Of a stretch of DNA of 64,000 bases, positions 16,879 to 27,078 are shown piece after piece. The position numbers were made by a program, and so were the translations under genes. This DNA comes from Neptuniibacter pectenicola. GTDB taxonomy: Bacteria > Pseudomonadota > Gammaproteobacteria > Pseudomonadales > Balneatricaceae. The notes beneath the pieces are model-generated. The model did not search any database. It was not told the DNA's origin and saw only the letters and a list, made by a program, of their open reading frames with translations. Every line of letters begins with the position of its first letter. Position 1 is the stretch's first letter. The stretch lies in the NCBI RefSeq assembly GCF_001597735.1, contig NZ_LUTS01000001.1, positions 1 to 64,000 on the forward strand, in the 5' to 3' direction.

Positions 16879-18963
16879 ATGACAGACCTATCCAAGTACA
16901 GAAACATTGGTATTTTCGCGCACGTAGATGCGGGTAAAACCACTACAACAGAACGTATCCTAAAGCTTACGGGTAAAATCCATAAGACTGGTGAGGTTCA
17001 CGATGGTGAATCTACTACTGACTTCATGGAACAGGAAGCTGAGCGCGGTATTACCATTCAGTCCGCGGCGATCACCACTTTCTGGAAAGATCACCGTATG
17101 AACGTAATCGATACTCCGGGACACGTTGACTTCACTGTTGAAGTATATCGTTCTCTTAAAGTACTTGATGGCGGCATCGGCGTATTCTGTGGTTCTGGTG
17201 GTGTTGAACCACAATCAGAAACTAACTGGCGTTATGCAGATGAATCCGGCGTATCCCGTATCATCTTCGTAAACAAACTAGACCGTTTGGGTGCTGACTT
17301 CCTTAAAGTTGTTGAGCAGATCGAAAACGTACTAGCGGCTAAGCCTCTTGTTATGACATTACCAATCGGTCGTGAAGATGACTTTGTTGGTGTTGTCGAC
17401 ATCCTAAGCAAAAAAGCTTACGTTTGGGATGATACTGGCCTACCTGAGAACTTCGAAGTTAAAGACGTACCTGCCGACATGGTAGACGACGTTGATATGT
17501 ACCACGAACAGCTAATCGAAACAGCTGTTGAGCAAGATGACGACCTAATGATGGCTTACATGGAAGGCGAAGTACCTTCTATTGAAGAGATCAAACGTTG
17601 CATCCGTAAAGGTACACTTGAACTAGCGTTCTTCCCAACATACTGTGGTTCCGCATTCAAAAACAAAGGTATCCAGCTAATCCTTGATGCCGTTGTAGAT
17701 TACCTACCATCACCGACAGAAGTTGTTCCACAGGATCTAACGGATGAATTAGGTGAACCAACAGGTCAGGTTGCTACCGTATCTGTTGACGAGCCATTCC
17801 GTGCCCTTGCATTCAAAATCATGGATGACCGTTTCGGTGCCCTTACCTTTATCCGTATCTACTCCGGTAAGTTGAAGAAAGGCGACACTATCCTCAACTC
17901 GTTCACAGGCAAAACTGAACGTATTGGTCGTATGTGTGAAATGGAAGCCGACGAGCGTAAAGAACTTGAATCCGCTCAAGCCGGTGACATCATCGCTATC
18001 GTAGGCATGAAAAACGTACAGACAGGTCACACACTTTGTGATCCTAAACATGAATGTACGCTTGAAGCTATGGTATTCCCTGAGCCAGTAATCTCTATCG
18101 CTGTTGAGCCTAAAGATAAAGGCGGTGCTGAGAAAATGGGTCTTGCCATTGGTAAAATGGTTGCAGAAGATCCAACATTCCTAGTACACACAGATGAAGA
18201 TAGCGGCCAAACAATCCTTCGTGGTATGGGCGAGCTTCACCTAGATATCAAAGTAGATATCCTTAAGCGTACTTACGGCGTTGACCTAATTGTTGGTGAG
18301 CCTCAAGTAGCTTACCGCGAAACAATCACTAAAGAGATTGAAGATTCTTATACCCATAAGAAACAGTCTGGTGGTTCTGGTCAGTTCGGTAAAATCGATT
18401 ACCGTATCAAACCAGGTGAGCCAAACTCTGGCTTCACATTTACCTCTACAGTTGTAGGCGGTAACGTACCTAAAGAATTCTTCCCTGCTGTTGAGAAAGG
18501 CTTCAAGAGCATGATGGAACAGGGTGTTCTAGCTGGCTTCCCAGTACTAGACGTTGAAGTAGAGCTTTTCGACGGTGGTTTCCACGCGGTTGACTCCTCT
18601 GCTGTAGCCTTCGAAATCGCTGCAAAAGGCGCATTCCGTCAGTCTATCCCTAAAGCAGGCGCACAGCTTCTTGAACCTATCATGAAAGTTGACGTGTTCA
18701 CGCCAGAAGATCACGTAGGTGATGTTATCGGTGACCTTAACCGTCGTCGCGGCATGATCTCTGGTCAAGAAGCAGCAGGTTCTGGTGTACGTATTAAAGC
18801 AGACGTTCCACTATCTGAAATGTTCGGTTACATCGGACACCTACGTACAATGACATCCGGTCGTGGTCAGTTCTCTATGGAGTTCTCTCACTACAGCGCT
18901 TGTCCAACAAGTGTTGCAGAAACGGTTATTGCTGACGTTAAAGCACGCAATGCCGCTAAGTAA
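16879..18963 (+). CDS. fusA2: Elongation factor G, second paralogue (EF-G1B/FusA2 type)
   Basis: EF-G is the GTPase for ribosome translocation and, with RRF, recycling. The 694-residue protein has G1 [16 protein letters not shown]2 [10 protein letters not shown]3 DTPGHVDF and G4 NKLDRLGAD, then domains II-V ending in [11 protein letters not shown]. It is not in the rpsL-rpsG-fusA-tuf cluster but stands alone with its own promoter and terminator. Details such as [19 protein letters not shown] resemble the Pseudomonas-type second EF-G. That this genome also has a canonical fusA is inferred, not seen. Confidence 0.88.
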   Translation: MTDLSKYRNIGIFAHVDAGKTTTTERILKLTGKIHKTGEVHDGESTTDFMEQEAERGITIQSAAITTFWKDHRMNVIDTPGHVDFTVEVYRSLKVLDGGIGVFCGSGGVEPQSETNWRYADESGVSRIIFVNKLDRLGADFLKVVEQIENVLAAKPLVMTLPIGREDDFVGVVDILSKKAYVWDDTGLPENFEVKDVPADMVDDVDMYHEQLIETAVEQDDDLMMAYMEGEVPSIEEIKRCIRKGTLELAFFPTYCGSAFKNKGIQLILDAVVDYLPSPTEVVPQDLTDELGEPTGQVATVSVDEPFRALAFKIMDDRFGALTFIRIYSGKLKKGDTILNSFTGKTERIGRMCEMEADERKELESAQAGDIIAIVGMKNVQTGHTLCDPKHECTLEAMVFPEPVISIAVEPKDKGGAEKMGLAIGKMVAEDPTFLVHTDEDSGQTILRGMGELHLDIKVDILKRTYGVDLIVGEPQVAYRETITKEIEDSYTHKKQSGGSGQFGKIDYRIKPGEPNSGFTFTSTVVGGNVPKEFFPAVEKGFKSMMEQGVLAGFPVLDVEVELFDGGFHAVDSSAVAFEIAAKGAFRQSIPKAGAQLLEPIMKVDVFTPEDHVGDVIGDLNRRRGMISGQEAAGSGVRIKADVPLSEMFGYIGHLRTMTSGRGQFSMEFSHYSACPTSVAETVIADVKARNAAK

Positions 18964-18984
18964 TCTAATTACTTAACGCACAAC

Positions 18985-19018
18985 AAAAAGCCCGATGAGA
19001 AATCATCGGGCTTTTTTG
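18985..19018 (+). terminator. Rho-independent terminator of fusA2
   Basis: AAAAGCCCGATGA and TCATCGGGCTTTTTT arms with a four-base loop end in a T run, 21 bp after the stop codon. Confidence 0.92.
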
Positions 19019-19060
19019 TATAGTCCATTTAGCAAACCCGATAAAACCTAGAGCCACCCT

Positions 19061-19714
19061 ATGAAATTTATTAACCTTGACGCCACAACCGCTTATAACA
19101 AAGCAATCAAATCCTGCGGCAAAGACAACAAGGTTATTGTCTGCGGTACCCAAGAAGATCTAACCTATATCGAAGACGCCATAGAATCCCGCCAGCGCAG
19201 CCCAAAAGAGATCATCAAAGACTCAACCTTGATCAACCCCAACACGTGGCTGCAAGAACGACTCAATGTACTAAACGATGAAATTGACCTCCCCGCGATC
19301 ACCGGTACATGGCAAGGCGAATCAAAAGAGAAACAAAGCTTTAGCCTAGCCCAAGACATCATGACAGGCGAACCAATCAGCGACTTAATCGGCGCAAAAA
19401 TAAAGACAGATCGTAACTGGAAAATACCCGCTTACTTCAACTTTGGCGGTTGGAACCAATGCCCTACCCCAGACATCCACTGCGCTATATGGAAACACTG
19501 GCAGCAAGCATACGGCGCACAGATCGTTGCCGTCAGCAATGACCTGATCGAAGCCCATATTAGCAACCCACCTACAACCGAAGAAGACGCGATGGCACTC
19601 GCTTGGCAGCAATACGCTTACTGCAACGACATCGTAGACCAAGGCGTAGAAAGCGTCGCTAAACTCGCATCGATGCTAATCAACCACGACAGCTGGTATT
19701 TTTGGTGGGATTAA
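19061..19714 (+). CDS. DUF4253 domain-containing protein
   Basis: The 217-residue protein has a C-terminal DUF4253 domain, recognised from PAYFNFGGWNQCPTP, HCAIWKHWQQAYGAQIVAV and the following DLIEA block, then ALAWQQYAYCNDIV. DUF4253 proteins are of unknown function and scattered among bacteria, sometimes near toxin-immunity genes. The gene is monocistronic, between the fusA2 terminator and REP cluster B. No signal peptide is seen. Confidence 0.82.
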   Translation: MKFINLDATTAYNKAIKSCGKDNKVIVCGTQEDLTYIEDAIESRQRSPKEIIKDSTLINPNTWLQERLNVLNDEIDLPAITGTWQGESKEKQSFSLAQDIMTGEPISDLIGAKIKTDRNWKIPAYFNFGGWNQCPTPDIHCAIWKHWQQAYGAQIVAVSNDLIEAHISNPPTTEEDAMALAWQQYAYCNDIVDQGVESVAKLASMLINHDSWYFWWD

Positions 19715-19724
19715 CCCACCTTCA

Positions 19725-20190
19725 TGCCCGGTACGGATGCCAGTGCGAATGAATTACGCACCCAACATCCTATAGACACCGTATCCCGTGTAGGACCTCA
19801 CCCTGTGGGCGAATGAATTACACACCTCAACCTCCTATATACACCGCATCCCTTGTAGGAGACCACCCCGTGGGCGAATGAATTACGCACCCTCCCCCAA
19901 CAAACACACCAACCCCTTCGGCCAGAGGCTGGCCTCCTACAGACAACCCCTATAGACACCGCATCCCTTGTAGGAGCCCACCCTGTGGGCGAATGAATTA
20001 CACACCTCAACCCCACAAACACACCAATCCCTTGTAGGAGCTCACCCTTTATGCCCGGAACGGGTGCCAGGGCGAATGAATTACACACCTCAACCCCACA
20101 AAAACACAAACACCTTTGGCCAGGCACTCGTTCCGAGCATAAAAGCTGGCCTCCTACAAACACTGCATCAACGCACCAATACGGTGCGAA
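19725..20190. repeat. REP-like palindromic repeat cluster B
   Basis: At least seven units of the family described at 10.8 kb occur here in both orientations, e.g. TTGTAGGAGCCCACCCTGTG at 19967 and TTCGGCCAGAGGCTGGCC at 19917. A plus-oriented unit near 20032 and an inverted unit near 20115 carry an enlarged loop with the same insert (TTTATGCCCGGAACGGGTGC or its complement). No gene is supported in the cluster. Confidence 0.85.
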
Positions 20191-20371
20191 ATCTCTAGCC
20201 GTTATTGCAACACGCACCATAACAAAATGCGCCATATCCCATAAAGCCCGCGAATATTGCTTCCTCGGGGAATTTTCCTTTTGAATTCATTACTACCCAA
20301 TTTAACGGCATGCTATTTGCACTAACATAATTATCTATATATTTTTATACTGTTTGAGGGTAGTCGTAGTC

Positions 20372-22519
20372 ATGGATCAACTTAAAAGTAGTTCAATGAA
20401 CCTCAGCGCGCAGGAAAGAAAGTGGCTTAACTGGTTTGGTAGCACTGGTAAGTTTGCAATGTATAAATCCTGCTTTCTAAACCGTCACACCTATTCATCA
20501 GTGGAGCAAACCTTTGAAGGTATTGCCGCCACTCGCGTGAAAATTCTTAATCAATGGGTAGAACACCAATGGGATCAGCTCGCCTTTCTTGCTGAGCACC
20601 TTGGCCCCACCTTTGATAATATCGACCTGTCGTGGCTCACCCAACGATTGGAAGCGAACCGCGATTTTTCTGAACTGTTTTTGATCGACCTTGAAGGCAC
20701 GGTCATCAGTTCGACTCATCGCACTCATATAGGAGCATCCGACCTTGCCAGCGCCGCCTGGACCCAAGGCGTAAGAAAACAGTTTTTACATGGTCCCTAC
20801 ACCGACCCTCTCACGCTAGATATTGGTGCCTCCAGCTCTAAGTTCCACGATGAAGTCACCCTGATGTTCTACCAACCCATTGAGAAAAATGGCGAGTCTA
20901 TCGGCGCTATTTGTGGTCGTGTACCGAACGATGTTCTCGGTGACCTGATCCAACGGGAGGCTGGCCATATTTATCCAGAATCCGGTGATAACTATATTTT
21001 TATGGTCGATTCTCATCTCGACCGGAATATTCAGCCGGGTACGGCGTTATCACGCTCCCGGTTTGAAGATAATACCTTTTCCCACGGCGAGAACTTAAAA
21101 AGTGGCATCCACACCCGATGGGGTACGGTCAGAGTCCAACGCCATACTGAGCTAGAGTTGCGGTTTACCGATCCCGCCACCGGCCAACTCCATCCGGGCG
21201 TACGCGAAACTATTCGTAACGGTGAAAATCTATTTATCACCTACCCGGGTTATTCTGACTATCGCCACATTCCGGTGATCGGCAAGGGAGTAACCTTTCA
21301 ACTAAAAGGCTCGCCCGACCGTTGGGGTATGATGTGCGAAGGTGATTTAGAAGAGGTCTATCGTCGCCGCTCGATCAACCTAAGCTTAATGAAAGGCTTT
21401 GGCTTCACTGCCGCGGCGATTCTGGGCATTAACAGCGCCCTGCACACCTTCACTGAGCTACCGCAATATGCGATTGATGCGGTATCGCTGCTGCTGTTAC
21501 TGGTTACTACCCTAATGTTCCCTAAACTCAGCACCAACAAGTTAGCATCTCGGCTCGATGATATGACCGAGGTTATTCGCACCATTGCTGAAGGTGAAGG
21601 CAACTTGCGACAACGGGTGGAGCCCCACAAACTGGTCGCCGATGAAACCGGCGACATGGCCCGCTGGATTAATAGTTTTATTGATAGCCTCGACGGTATT
21701 GTTGGCCAAGTTATTACCTCCAGCAGCCACGTTAAACAGACCAACCAAGCGATGCTCGAGACCAATAAAGAGGCTTATCAAGTATCAGCTGAGGTCAGCG
21801 ATGCGATTCAGGAAATACTGGTACTACTCGAAGAGCAACTCACTGAAATCGGTCAAGCCTCAAACACCGCTGAATCTCTCAAAGAGGCAATGGATACAGT
21901 CGTGTCGGAGGCCCGTCAACAGTTTGAATCCGTGCGCTCTGGTACTGAAGATATTCGCAACATCGTTGAAACATCGGCGAAACAAGTTAACTCACTCAAT
22001 AGCCGTACCGTTGAAGTCGGTAAAATTATTGGCGTTATTAGTGACATCACCAACCAAACCAACTTATTGGCTCTTAATGCCGCCATTGAAGCGGCCCGAG
22101 CCGGTGAACATGGACGAGGCTTTTCCGTTGTCGCAGAAGAGGTTCGCGGCTTAGCCCATCGCACCGCCGCTTCGGCGAATGAGATTCAGCAGATGATCGA
22201 AGGGATTCAGCAAGAAACCCAGAGCGCCGTAGATTTTATGGAATCAGGGGTACAAGAGGTTGATCGCAATTTGAAAAGAACGGAAGAAGCCTCGAATGAG
22301 AACACATCCTTGCACAACCTCGTGGAGCATATGTTTTTAGCCATCAAACAGCTAAATGATAACAGCCAACGTCACGGTGATGCTGCCCGACGAGTAGGCG
22401 TCTCCGCAGAACAGATGAATGGGTCGATTAGCACGCTACAAGAACGCTCCACCTCGGTGAAAAACACCGCCCATAAACTCAACCAGTTAGTTAGCGTGTT
22501 CCAAGTTAGCGCATACTAA
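20372..22519 (+). CDS. Methyl-accepting chemotaxis protein with N-terminal Cache-like domain
   Basis: The protein is about 715 residues. Residues 1-335 resemble a PDC/Cache sensor ([17 protein letters not shown], then [19 protein letters not shown]), but no N-terminal membrane segment precedes it. Two hydrophobic stretches follow at roughly 338-358 and 366-388, then a HAMP-like linker and the methyl-accepting domain with hairpin tip [20 protein letters not shown]. It relays a ligand signal to CheA/CheW. Because both membrane segments come after the sensor, the sensor may be cytosolic. The start is ATG 20372, with GAGGG 11 bases upstream. Confidence 0.88.
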   Translation: MDQLKSSSMNLSAQERKWLNWFGSTGKFAMYKSCFLNRHTYSSVEQTFEGIAATRVKILNQWVEHQWDQLAFLAEHLGPTFDNIDLSWLTQRLEANRDFSELFLIDLEGTVISSTHRTHIGASDLASAAWTQGVRKQFLHGPYTDPLTLDIGASSSKFHDEVTLMFYQPIEKNGESIGAICGRVPNDVLGDLIQREAGHIYPESGDNYIFMVDSHLDRNIQPGTALSRSRFEDNTFSHGENLKSGIHTRWGTVRVQRHTELELRFTDPATGQLHPGVRETIRNGENLFITYPGYSDYRHIPVIGKGVTFQLKGSPDRWGMMCEGDLEEVYRRRSINLSLMKGFGFTAAAILGINSALHTFTELPQYAIDAVSLLLLLVTTLMFPKLSTNKLASRLDDMTEVIRTIAEGEGNLRQRVEPHKLVADETGDMARWINSFIDSLDGIVGQVITSSSHVKQTNQAMLETNKEAYQVSAEVSDAIQEILVLLEEQLTEIGQASNTAESLKEAMDTVVSEARQQFESVRSGTEDIRNIVETSAKQVNSLNSRTVEVGKIIGVISDITNQTNLLALNAAIEAARAGEHGRGFSVVAEEVRGLAHRTAASANEIQQMIEGIQQETQSAVDFMESGVQEVDRNLKRTEEASNENTSLHNLVEHMFLAIKQLNDNSQRHGDAARRVGVSAEQMNGSISTLQERSTSVKNTAHKLNQLVSVFQVSAY

Positions 22520-22524
22520 AGCAG

Positions 22525-22838
22525 GCTCAAGCCCATTCGCCCAAAGGTTGGCCTCCTACATGCACGTCCGGTGTAGGAGCTCACCCCGTGGGCGAAAGAA
22601 TTAGGTGCAAGAACAAGAAAAAATCACCCGAATAATTTACGTACTTAACCTCACAAAAACACAACCCATTCGGCCAAAGGTTGGCCTCCTACACACCGCT
22701 CTATGTGGAGCCCACCCTTTATGCCCGGAACAGGTGCCAGGGCGAATAAATTACGCACCCAACCCAACAAAAACACCTCCTCCCTGTAGGCGCTCACCTT
22801 TATATGCCCAAAACGGCTGCCTCAGCGAATAGGACTCC
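22525..22838. repeat. REP-like palindromic repeat cluster C
   Basis: Degraded units of the same repeat family lie between the chemotaxis gene and the CRISPR trailer, e.g. TGTAGGAGCTCACCCCGTGG near 22572 and a long-loop unit near 22700-22748. The units are more divergent than in clusters A and B. Confidence 0.75.
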
Positions 22839-22853
22839 GCGCGAAGCACTACC

Positions 22854-22881
22854 TTTCTAAACGGGCTGTGTGCAGTGAAAC
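22854..22881 (+). repeat. Degenerate type I-F CRISPR repeat at the trailer
   Basis: The 28 bases keep TTTCTAA at one end, CTGTG in the middle and GCAGTGAA at the other, aligning to the array repeat at about 23 of 28 positions with one small gap. The two stem arms (CTGCC/GGCAG) of the normal repeat are destroyed. It lies 270 bp beyond the last perfect repeat, with a KilA-N gene fragment between them. Confidence 0.75.
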
Positions 22882-23150
22882 TCTTTAATCAGATAGAGCT
22901 TGAATTCAACAGAGATCCAGCTGGCAAACTCAAAGGCGATATCTTTTTGCGCGAAGGTGCCACCATAGCGGCCTCGTCTGGAAACCAGCCCTTTAGCATT
23001 GGTCGATTCGATCCACTGCTTGGGTGTTAGGGTGAAGCTATTAAGTCCAGCCTCTTTTTTAAACCCGTCGAATTCGACGTATTTAAACTCTGAATTATTC
23101 AGCTGCTCCCAAATCCCAAGAAATTCAATGATGTTCCTGTTACGAAGCCC
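22857..23150 (-). pseudogene. KilA-N domain gene fragment, broken at both ends
   Basis: An open minus-strand frame of about 97 codons with no start codon reads RNRNIIEFLGIWEQLNN, KQWIESTNAKGL, GRYGGTFAQKDIAFEFASWI and ends VEFKLYLIKEF. This is the KilA-N DNA-binding domain of phage and prophage proteins. It begins right at the last perfect CRISPR repeat, where roughly the first 30-40 residues of the domain are missing. It loses homology exactly at the degenerate repeat, whose bases encode HCTQPV and a stop. It is thus a gene piece bounded by repeat sequence on both sides. Confidence 0.75.
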
Positions 23151-23151
23151 G

Positions 23152-26100
23152 TTTCTAAGCTGCCTGTGCGGCAGTGAACTCCTACCGATACGCGCAAGCG
23201 CGAAAGCGGTATTTCTAAGCTGCCTGTGCGGCAGTGAACCTGCTGCTGGCCTATCTGTTTTATGCCTATGTTTCTAAGCTGCCTGTGCGGCAGTGAACTT
23301 GGTAGAAATGGAGCTACGTATGTCCCCGATTTTCTAAGCTGCCTGTGCGGCAGTGAACTGTGAAATCAAAGTTTAAACCGCCTGCGCCTATTTCTAAGCT
23401 GCCTGTGCGGCAGTGAACCAGCAGAGGCGTTATTCGCTGGAGATTCAGGATTTCTAAGCTGCCTGTGCGGCAGTGAACGGATTAGACATATAACCATAAG
23501 CTTTGCGGGATTTCTAAGCTGCCTGTGCGGCAGTGAACGTATCTATGATTTTATTTATCATTTTTTAACGTTTCTAAGCTGCCTGTGCGGCAGTGAACTG
23601 CCATTTGACTCTAGTCCCCTCGAACGCATCTTTCTAAGCTGCCTGTGCGGCAGTGAACATGTATCAGCATACGTGAATTGAGGCTCACCTTTTCTAAGCT
23701 GCCTGTGCGGCAGTGAACTGTGTACGCGTTAACTGATGTATCACAAGGTATTTCTAAGCTGCCTGTGCGGCAGTGAACTAATCGTTCAACTTTATCACAG
23801 TGTTATGAACTTTCTAAGCTGCCTGTGCGGCAGTGAACGTTCCTTCCGCATTTAATCGTGACGATGAAAATTTCTAAGCTGCCTGTGCGGCAGTGAACTA
23901 TTATCAGTATTTTTGTTTTCGGTTTCTGTTTTTCTAAGCTGCCTGTGCGGCAGTGAACGCGATCGATACATACTGCTCGGATGTTGCAATTTTCTAAGCT
24001 GCCTGTGCGGCAGTGAACCTAAGCAAGCAGAATTGACTTGGTGACAGGCTTTTCTAAGCTGCCTGTGCGGCAGTGAACTTTTGCCAGTCGTCTTCAGCTT
24101 CTTTTTTGCATTTCTAAGCTGCCTGTGCGGCAGTGAACCATCGGAAAATACTCCGGTGACTGAGCCTTCATTTCTAAGCTGCCTGTGCGGCAGTGAACTA
24201 TGTATTAACTAGCATGATATTCGAGCTAACTTTCTAAGCTGCCTGTGCGGCAGTGAACAGATAGGATCTGATGTCACACCTGATCATCTATTTCTAAGCT
24301 GCCTGTGCGGCAGTGAACTCTGTCTGATGCTGATAGCTCTATTCAACAAATTTCTAAGCTGCCTGTGCGGCAGTGAACACGTTTCAACCGTCTAATCCGG
24401 TCGAGTGTCATTTCTAAGCTGCCTGTGCGGCAGTGAACGTTCTTATTGGGCTGCTGAGTTCTATGGTTCGTTTCTAAGCTGCCTGTGCGGCAGTGAACTC
24501 CATAAATTCATTTCGTTGATCTCCTTAGTTTTTCTAAGCTGCCTGTGCGGCAGTGAACGAAATTGCTGGGATTTCACAACAGATGTCGATTTTCTAAGCT
24601 GCCTGTGCGGCAGTGAACCCATAGAATCAAAATATAAAATCTCACCATCTTTTCTAAGCTGCCTGTGCGGCAGTGAACTCTCCGATGCAGACTGGCTAGC
24701 AGGCCGCACATTTCTAAGCTGCCTGTGCGGCAGTGAACGGATCTGAATAAATCGCACGAACTTCTGAAGTTTTCTAAGCTGCCTGTGCGGCAGTGAACTC
24801 ATTGCAGGAGATCGACCGTATGTTTCCATCTTTCTAAGCTGCCTGTGCGGCAGTGAACTGAAATTACCCGCAGAGGCGGTAACAGCAAACTTTCTAAGCT
24901 GCCTGTGCGGCAGTGAACGATGCTCACAAACCGCACACATGCCACCTTTATTTCTAAGCTGCCTGTGCGGCAGTGAACTCTTCATCACTATCTCCCGCGC
25001 CAAATAACAATTTCTAAGCTGCCTGTGCGGCAGTGAACGCGCTTTGTTGGCTTAGTGCGAGTGATAGCTCTTTCTAAGCTGCCTGTGCGGCAGTGAACGC
25101 TCGTATCTATGCTATGGATAGGGTTATGAATTTCTAAGCTGCCTGTGCGGCAGTGAACATATAGACGTTGCTGACGAAAACGGAGTAACTTTTCTAAGCT
25201 GCCTGTGCGGCAGTGAACTCCTTGGTGCGTTAATTTCTGCTTTCTTCACTTTTCTAAGCTGCCTGTGCGGCAGTGAACGCTTATCCCTGTTTAGAAAATG
25301 TTATCAACTCTTTCTAAGCTGCCTGTGCGGCAGTGAACTGCAGATTCGTCGATGTCCCCCAAATAAATACTTTCTAAGCTGCCTGTGCGGCAGTGAACGT
25401 TTTCATTAATGAGCTGGTCGGCGCTTTGTTTTTCTAAGCTGCCTGTGCGGCAGTGAACCGTGATGTAGAGGAGCTATGGCGTGAAGTAGCTTTCTAAGCT
25501 GCCTGTGCGGCAGTGAACGTAGTAGATTGATAAGAGCCACACCACTCATGTTTCTAAGCTGCCTGTGCGGCAGTGAACAACCGTGTTGAGAGTGTTTTGC
25601 TGGGTGTGTCTTTCTAAGCTGCCTGTGCGGCAGTGAACCGCTAGATAAGCGAAGAGCTGCGGCCTCTGCTTTTCTAAGCTGCCTGTGCGGCAGTGAACAT
25701 TAAAAAAACAGCACATAGGGCATTAGAACTTTTCTAAGCTGCCTGTGCGGCAGTGAACTTAAAAGAACCCGGATCACCATGATGTATAGCTTTCTAAGCT
25801 GCCTGTGCGGCAGTGAACATTCGTTGGGTCGTGCGCGTTGTATGGTAGATTTTCTAAGCTGCCTGTGCGGCAGTGAACGTTTCCTTATTTCTAAAGGTGT
25901 CCACGATGTCTTTCTAAGCTGCCTGTGCGGCAGTGAACGTTTTCATTAATGAGTTGGTCGGCGCTTTGTTTTTCTAAGCTGCCTGTGCGGCAGTGAACAT
26001 AACGTCTACTAGTACCTCCGATACTGGGCATTTCTAAGCTGCCTGTGCGGCAGTGAACAGAAGCTAGAGACAGAATAAGTTGAGCCTACTTTTCTAAGCT

Positions 26101-26298
26101 GCCTGTGCGGCAGTGAACTTATTATCAACGCATATACAGAGACGTTGGCATTTCTAAGCTGCCTGTGCGGCAGTGAACGTGTTGGCGGTTCCTTATATCA
26201 GTATAACTGTTTTCTAAGCTGCCTGTGCGGCAGTGAACTAATCCCCAGTGCGGGTCGTACGTTTTATGTTTTTCTAAGCTGCCTGTGCGGCAGTGAAC
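23152..26298 (-). CRISPR. Type I-F CRISPR array, 53 repeats and 52 spacers
   Basis: The 28-bp repeat, written on the plus strand, starts TTTCTAAGCTGCC and ends GGCAGTGAAC, with stem CTGCC/GGCAG, the I-F repeat type. Repeats recur every 60 bp with 32-bp spacers; the second spacer from the trailer (23240-23270) has 31. All 53 repeats appear identical. The cas genes and leader lie at the 26.3-kb end, so transcription runs on the minus strand and new spacers enter at 26298. Spacers at 25399-25430 and 25939-25970 differ by one base. Open frames across the array are repeat artefacts. Confidence 0.98.
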
Positions 26299-26427
26299 TG
26301 GAAGTATAACGCAGAAAAAATAGCTGCATCAAACACTTAACCTGATATTGGCAAAAAGACCAATGGTTTCAGCGATTTCTGCAACTATCTGTTTCTATTA
26401 CTTATTTTTAAAGAGCAATTTTTTTGG
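26299..26427 (-). promoter_or_regulatory. CRISPR leader with putative IHF site
   Basis: The 129 bp between the csy4 stop and the first repeat are A+T-rich and gene-free. CATCAAACACTTA (26327-26339) matches the IHF consensus WATCAANNNNTTR at all but the first base and lies 29 bp from the leader-proximal repeat, as expected for IHF-assisted spacer integration. ATTGG/CCAAT forms a small dyad around 26346-26364. Confidence 0.6.
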
Positions 26428-27066
26428 TTAAAAATCAGGAACAGTAGAAGCTTGATCTCCACTTAAGGCGCTCAGGCCATAGCAGTTAAAAAGCCCTTCT
26501 TGCGCGTCACTGACCTTTATTCGTTCAATGAACAGTGGGAATCTGGCGGCGCCCTTGGAATTCCCCGCTTTGGTTTCTTGGCTTTCCATCCAAATAAAAG
26601 GCGCTTTTGATTCTGCCTTTGGTTTGGTTTTTTCAAGCTGTTTTAGACAGTCCGCAATGCTTTGTCCTGATTGTTTTGCCCAAAGCTCCGCTTTAGCCTG
26701 CATATCTTTTTCGATACGAGCCAGCCCTTTTACTTTCTTGCGGACGAAGGTAACAAGAGGTGCGTCCTCCGGCACTGGCTGTATTGATTTAAGATGCGTG
26801 TAATCCTCGAATCGACTCAGAAATCCAACGAGATTTAATGTTTCCAATTGCTCTTTTTCTTTAGCCAGCACCCTCAGCTTATTACCCAAAGGAAAGCCTT
26901 TACCGCCATAAGCCGGGAAGCTGACCGCTATAGCACTATGCTGTGCATCCACCTTCTGCTCCACTAAGGCGATATGCACTTGCTGATAGATTTTCTGCCA
27001 GAGAAAACCTAGTGCAATATCCGCATCCGACAGCAGGGTGATATCTTGGTAGTAGTTCATTGTCAC
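26428..27066 (-). CDS. cas6f: Cas6f/Csy4 crRNA-processing endoribonuclease
   Basis: Csy4 cleaves pre-crRNA at the base of the repeat hairpin and stays bound to the crRNA 3' end in the I-F Cascade. The 212-residue protein starts with the MNYYQDITLLSDADI block. It has a His near residue 31 (QQVHIALVE) in the position of the general base of the Pseudomonas enzyme, and the C-terminal FPLFIERIKV and FNCYGLS segments with a conserved Tyr. It is the last gene of the cas operon, 12 bp after csy3 and 129 bp before the array. Confidence 0.93.
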   Translation of the reverse strand: MTMNYYQDITLLSDADIALGFLWQKIYQQVHIALVEQKVDAQHSAIAVSFPAYGGKGFPLGNKLRVLAKEKEQLETLNLVGFLSRFEDYTHLKSIQPVPEDAPLVTFVRKKVKGLARIEKDMQAKAELWAKQSGQSIADCLKQLEKTKPKAESKAPFIWMESQETKAGNSKGAARFPLFIERIKVSDAQEGLFNCYGLSALSGDQASTVPDF

Positions 27067-27078
27067 CTCTCACTACCC

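Noticed and set aside
24405-25003. Open frames of 113 and 180 codons on both strands within the CRISPR array
   Set aside because: They translate the 28-bp repeat over and over (SCLCGSE and SLPHRQLRK motifs) and have no gene signals.
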